Made by a program: the position numbers and the translations under genes. Below, one piece after another: positions 51,510 to 54,602 of a stretch of 54,602 bases of DNA (positions are counted from its first letter, which is position 1; every line of letters begins with the position of its first letter). Source of the DNA: Clostridium sp. CAG:568 (GTDB taxonomy: Bacteria; Bacillota_I; Bacilli_A; RFN20; CAG-288). The notes beneath the pieces were generated by a model. That model saw only the letters and a program-made list of their open reading frames with translations, had not been told where the DNA came from and did not search any database. The stretch lies in NCBI GenBank assembly GCA_000434395.1, contig FR878764.1, positions 1 to 54,602 of the forward strand, written 5' to 3'.

Positions 51510-53501
51510 CTATTCTAACGAAGCTCTTAACTCCATGATTTCATCACGGAGCAAAGCGGCTTTTTCAAAGTCTAAATCTTTAGCGGCTTGTTTCATTTGT
51601 TTTGTTAATTCATTAATAACTTTTTCTGTTTCTTTCTTCGACATCTTTGCACCATCAAATCTCTTTGTTTTCTTCTTTGTATCATCTATTAATCTTACTG
51701 GTGGTGTAACTGGTTTGATGATTGTTTTAGGTGTTATATTGTTTTCTTTATTATAAGCTTCTTGAATCTGTCTTCTTCTATTAGTTTCTGCAATACAATT
51801 CTTCATTGAATCAGATACTATATCTGAATACATTATAACTTTACCATGATCGTTTCTAGCTGCTCTTCCGACTATTTGAATCAATGATCTTTCTGATCTT
51901 AAGAAGCCCTCTTTATCAGCGTTTAATATTGCAATCATAGATACTTCAGGAATATCTAATCCTTCTCTTAAAAGGTTTATTCCAACCACACAATCTAAAT
52001 CACCTTTTCTTAGTTTATATATAATTTCAGATCTTTCCATTGTTTGGATTTCATGCTGTAAATAAGCCACTTTAATGCCTTTATTTTTTAAGTAGTCTGT
52101 TAAGTTCTCAGCATCTTTTATGGTTAAAGTAACGATGAGTGATCTCTCACCTTTTTCTTTTCTCTTTTTTACTTCCATAGTCACATCACTGATAGGATTT
52201 AAATCATTTGATCTCACTTCTATCAATGGATCTAATAGACCTGTAGGTCTGATGATTTGTTCTACTTTTTGATTGTTTGTCTTATTTAATTCATAATCGC
52301 CCGGAGTCGCAGAACAACAAATTACATTAGTTAGTTTCTTCTCGAATTCTTCAAATTTTAAAGGTCTATTATCTAGCGCTGATGGTAATCTAAAGCCATA
52401 CTCGACTAAGGTTGTTTTTCTTGATCTATCGCCGTTATACATTCCACCGATTTGTGGAATTGTTACATGAGATTCATCGATGAAAAGAATGTAATCTTTT
52501 GGAAGATAGTCAAAAAGTGTATAAGGAGTTTCACCGGGTTTTCTCCCATCTAAATGTCTTGCGTAGTTTTCTATTCCGGGACACATTCCAAATTCTTCTA
52601 AGGATTCGAGATCGTGCTCAGTTCTCATCTTTAATCTTTCATATTCCAAAGGCTTATTATTCTTGTTGAAGAATTCTAATCTTTCATCTAATTCTTGTCT
52701 TATTGTTTTACAGGCTGCTCTTACTTTTGCTACACCCGAAGCATGTTCATAAGCAGGATAGACTGGATATGCATCATATGAATGAATGAAATCTCCTGAT
52801 GTCGGATCGACTTCATCTATTTGAGAGATTTTATCATCATCTCCATATACTCTAATCAATACACTAGACTCGGAGTTGCTTGGAGGCATGAATTCTAGGA
52901 TGTCTCCTTTAATTCTAAATTTTGATGGTTCTAGTTCTAAGTTGTCTCGGTGATATTGGGCGATGACAAGTTTCTCAGCTACTTCGTGAGGATCGAATTC
53001 CTCTCCCACTCTTAAAGTGAAAGCTAGATCTCTATATTCGGTAGGATCAGTTAAGCCAAAGATGGACGCGACTGTAGCTACTACTATTGTGTCATGTCTT
53101 TCTAGTAAAGAATTAACAGCTGCAGCACGCATCATTTCTAATTCTTGATTCATCTGAACACTCTTATCAATGTATGTGTCAGTCTTTGGAATATAAGCTT
53201 CTGGTTGATAAAAATCAAAATTAGATATGAAGAATTCAACTCTATTATGTGGAAATAACTCTTTGAATTCACCATACTCTTGAGCTGCTAGAGTTTTATT
53301 GTGTACTAGTATTATTGCAGGTCTTTGTGATTTTTGAATAACATTAGCCATGGTAAATGTTTTACCTGTGCCTGTGGCTCCTAAAAGTACTTGCCATTTT
53401 TTGTCTTCAAATAGACCGTTTACAAGACTATCAATAGCCTTAGGCTGATCTCCTGTGGGATTAAATGGAGCTTGTAAATTGAAAGGGTGATTGAAATCCA
53501 T
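51510..53501 (-). CDS. uvrB: UvrABC system subunit B
   Basis: 663 residues, the standard length; the damage-verifying helicase of nucleotide-excision repair. Walker A LLGATGTGKTFTMANV (41-48), the beta-hairpin YYQPEAYIP-like block FYQPEAYIPKTDTYIDK, then DEXH-like DESHV, later helicase motifs and a UvrC-binding UVR domain at the C-terminus (about 625-660). AAAGGC is 8 bases before the ATG. It is downstream of a divergent promoter region. Confidence 0.96.
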   Translation of the reverse strand: MDFNHPFNLQAPFNPTGDQPKAIDSLVNGLFEDKKWQVLLGATGTGKTFTMANVIQKSQRPAIILVHNKTLAAQEYGEFKELFPHNRVEFFISNFDFYQPEAYIPKTDTYIDKSVQMNQELEMMRAAAVNSLLERHDTIVVATVASIFGLTDPTEYRDLAFTLRVGEEFDPHEVAEKLVIAQYHRDNLELEPSKFRIKGDILEFMPPSNSESSVLIRVYGDDDKISQIDEVDPTSGDFIHSYDAYPVYPAYEHASGVAKVRAACKTIRQELDERLEFFNKNNKPLEYERLKMRTEHDLESLEEFGMCPGIENYARHLDGRKPGETPYTLFDYLPKDYILFIDESHVTIPQIGGMYNGDRSRKTTLVEYGFRLPSALDNRPLKFEEFEKKLTNVICCSATPGDYELNKTNNQKVEQIIRPTGLLDPLIEVRSNDLNPISDVTMEVKKRKEKGERSLIVTLTIKDAENLTDYLKNKGIKVAYLQHEIQTMERSEIIYKLRKGDLDCVVGINLLREGLDIPEVSMIAILNADKEGFLRSERSLIQIVGRAARNDHGKVIMYSDIVSDSMKNCIAETNRRRQIQEAYNKENNITPKTIIKPVTPPVRLIDDTKKKTKRFDGAKMSKKETEKVINELTKQMKQAAKDLDFEKAALLRDEIMELRASLE

Positions 53502-53566
53502 ATATTATGCCTTTCTTAGTGTTGATATTATATCTTGTTATTTTATAAATATTATATTGCCATAAA

Positions 53567-53653
53567 GTTTACAAATAATATTAAAGTATTACTCGATTAA
53601 GATTGTAATTCTGTTTACAAATTTAATAATAAGCTAATTTTTTGTTGACAAAT
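53567..53653. repeat. Three copies of a GTTTACAAAT-type motif
   Basis: GTTTACAAAT at 53567-53576 and 53613-53622, and GTTGACAAAT at 53644-53653, all in the same orientation, 46 and 31 bases apart, in the spacer between uvrB and the plus-strand unit. The third carries the -35 of the promoter at 53645. They may be regulator sites or chance in AT-rich DNA. Confidence 0.4.
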
Positions 53654-53673
53654 AGCAGAAGGCAAGCTATTAT
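53645..53673 (+). promoter_or_regulatory. Strong sigma-70-type promoter
   Basis: TTGACA (53645-53650), a 17-base spacer, TATTAT (53668-53673). Consensus -35 with a near-consensus -10, about 33 bases before the ATG at 53706, which has AAAGGAGGT at 53690-53698. Confidence 0.8.
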
Positions 53674-53705
53674 TAATTTAGCAAAAGCAAAAGGAGGTTA
53701 GTTAT

Positions 53706-53921
53706 ATGAGGAGAAATTATAGTTTTGTTTCGACTTTGGTTAGTATGACGATTCTCTTTTCGGCGGCTTTTAATTATGAATTGGTCTATTGGGCTCAGTT
53801 TGACAAGATTTGGAAATGTGACTGTGGAGAAACTAAAGAAGATAAATTAATTTTTACGCCTAACTTAAAAGATTTGCCAGAACAGGAGATAATAATATGG
53901 AAAAGACATGGATTAAAATAA
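53706..53921 (+). CDS. Small protein with N-terminal hydrophobic segment
   Basis: 71 residues. A hydrophobic N-terminal stretch (FVSTLVSMTILFSAAF) suggests a signal or membrane anchor. The rest has a CDCGE motif and polar residues. AAAGGAGGT precedes the ATG and a consensus promoter lies upstream, so expression is well supported. It overlaps the downstream lipoprotein gene by 25 bases. No family recognised. Confidence 0.65.
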   Translation: MRRNYSFVSTLVSMTILFSAAFNYELVYWAQFDKIWKCDCGETKEDKLIFTPNLKDLPEQEIIIWKRHGLK

Positions 53922-54580
53922 TGCTTAGTTTTGTTTGCTGTATGTCGATTGTCGGATGTAACGGGGGAGTTTCATCGACCAGTGTCGATGAAAACAAATC
54001 CACTTTAAAATATGATACGAATCATATAGAGATTCCAGGTGATGATCAAATTGCTTCCGATGATACTTGGTTTGGAGCTAGAGATTATGAGCAGTTTATG
54101 GAAAAAGCGGATTTTACAGAAAAAAGTGTCTCTTATTTGGAATACGATTCTTCATTAGCGTGGTGGCATGATTCTTTAAAAATATCTTGGAATTATTGTA
54201 ACTCGTTTTGTGTAAAATATGCTGATACTAAATTTAGTAATAATGGCGGTCAACCATTTTATTTTTATGAATATTTAGCGATTTGTAGCAATAAAATAGG
54301 CTTTCTAACTTCAGGAACTGAATTGGATTCACCGGAATCTTTTGATTTAAAAGCAATGTTTGTTCCGACTGAAAAACATTATAAAGATATAGAAATAAGA
54401 ACGGAAACAACACAAAAGTATATTACTGAAAAGACATATTACAACCTTTTTGGAGTTGATGACGGAGATAATGAATTGCTAGGATCAATTCAAATCATTC
54501 CAAATAAGATAACAATTGATGAGAATGATATAGTCGAATATATAACTACTCATTTAACTTCGAACAAAGATATGAATTAA
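53897..54580 (+). CDS. Lipoprotein of unknown function
   Basis: 227 residues. Signal peptide with lipobox SIVGC (Cys21), then a Gly/Ser/Asp-rich stretch. The mature part is acidic and aromatic and I recognise no domain. AGGAG sits 8 bases before the ATG, inside the preceding gene. Coexpression with the small protein is likely. It lies at the window's right edge but ends before it. Confidence 0.78.
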   Translation: MEKTWIKIMLSFVCCMSIVGCNGGVSSTSVDENKSTLKYDTNHIEIPGDDQIASDDTWFGARDYEQFMEKADFTEKSVSYLEYDSSLAWWHDSLKISWNYCNSFCVKYADTKFSNNGGQPFYFYEYLAICSNKIGFLTSGTELDSPESFDLKAMFVPTEKHYKDIEIRTETTQKYITEKTYYNLFGVDDGDNELLGSIQIIPNKITIDENDIVEYITTHLTSNKDMN

Positions 54581-54581
54581 A

Positions 54582-54602
54582 AAGGGGCTGTTGCAAAATC
54601 CT
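54582..54602. other. Possible insertion-sequence end at the window edge
   Basis: The last bases, GGGGCTGTTGCAAAATCCT, resemble the terminal inverted repeat of IS1182-type elements (GGGGCTGTTGC...). The window stops here, so neither a transposase nor the opposite end can be seen. Low certainty. Confidence 0.3.

Noticed and set aside
1..54602. tRNA, rRNA or CRISPR arrays
   Set aside because: No tRNA arm consensus, rRNA core sequence or regularly spaced repeats were recognised; a covariance-model search would be decisive.

Overview
The window looks like chromosome from a low-GC, anaerobic, Gram-positive-type member of the Bacilli/Erysipelotrichia/Mollicutes-related gut lineages. This is inferred from the strong AT bias, the purine-rich Shine-Dalgarno sites, the B. 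subtilis-like gene order around dnaX-recR-tmk-holB-ricT, lipoprotein signals, a pyruvate:ferredoxin oxidoreductase, surface proteins with InlB-type and BspA-type repeats, and two GH2 glycosidases. UGA is used as a stop (for example recR and prfA) and UGG as Trp, so the standard bacterial code applies. No rRNA, tRNA or CRISPR array was recognised.

Layout. 1-2000 is an accessory patch with a lipoprotein, a decayed serine recombinase, and an AbiEi-type antitoxin whose AbiEii toxin is reduced to a stub. 2073-11643 is an exopolysaccharide/capsule region: Wzy-like polymerase, dTDP-glucose 4,6-dehydratase, three GT2 transferases, two Caps_synth-type transferases, a DUF4422 transferase and a Wzx flippase, with a MIF-like tautomerase inserted. 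Next come a small hydrophobic-peptide gene with its own promoter (11831-11905), metG and a GH2 enzyme.

15880-25465 is the leftward replication block rsmI-ricT-holB-tmk-recR-ybaB-dnaX, then dnaN and dnaA, all on the minus strand. The origin is at about 25560-25870, with six exact DnaA boxes plus several near matches; further boxes lie between dnaN and dnaA. To the right are a small HTH gene, then prfA-prmC on the plus strand, so conserved genes diverge from the origin. 28123-35190 holds a membrane protein, an alpha/beta hydrolase, a second GH2 enzyme, an MscL with an enlarged loop, and a P-type ATPase. 35276-36986 holds a histidine-kinase remnant and a probable toxin-antitoxin pair (DUF3990-type ADP-ribosyltransferase-like protein plus HTH partner) with a perfect 16-bp palindrome upstream. 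37192-40038 holds tdk, an HPr-like protein lacking the phosphorylatable His, and two membrane proteins. 40353-44659 encodes two surface lipoproteins; then come galU, nifJ, a small unknown gene, a 355-aa protein of unknown family, an AlkD-like protein, uvrB, and a two-gene lipoprotein unit at the right edge.

The genes form a replication/repair core (dnaA, dnaN, dnaX, holB, recR, uvrB, tmk, tdk), a translation set (metG, prfA, prmC, rsmI), an envelope-polysaccharide set (cluster plus galU) and a glycan-degradation/surface set (GH2 enzymes, lipoproteins). The best candidates for under-described biology are the DUF3990/HTH pair, the 24-residue hydrophobic peptide, the 355-aa protein at 49795, the His-less HPr and the small HTH gene at the origin. 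All functions are inferred from reading the sequence; no database search was run.
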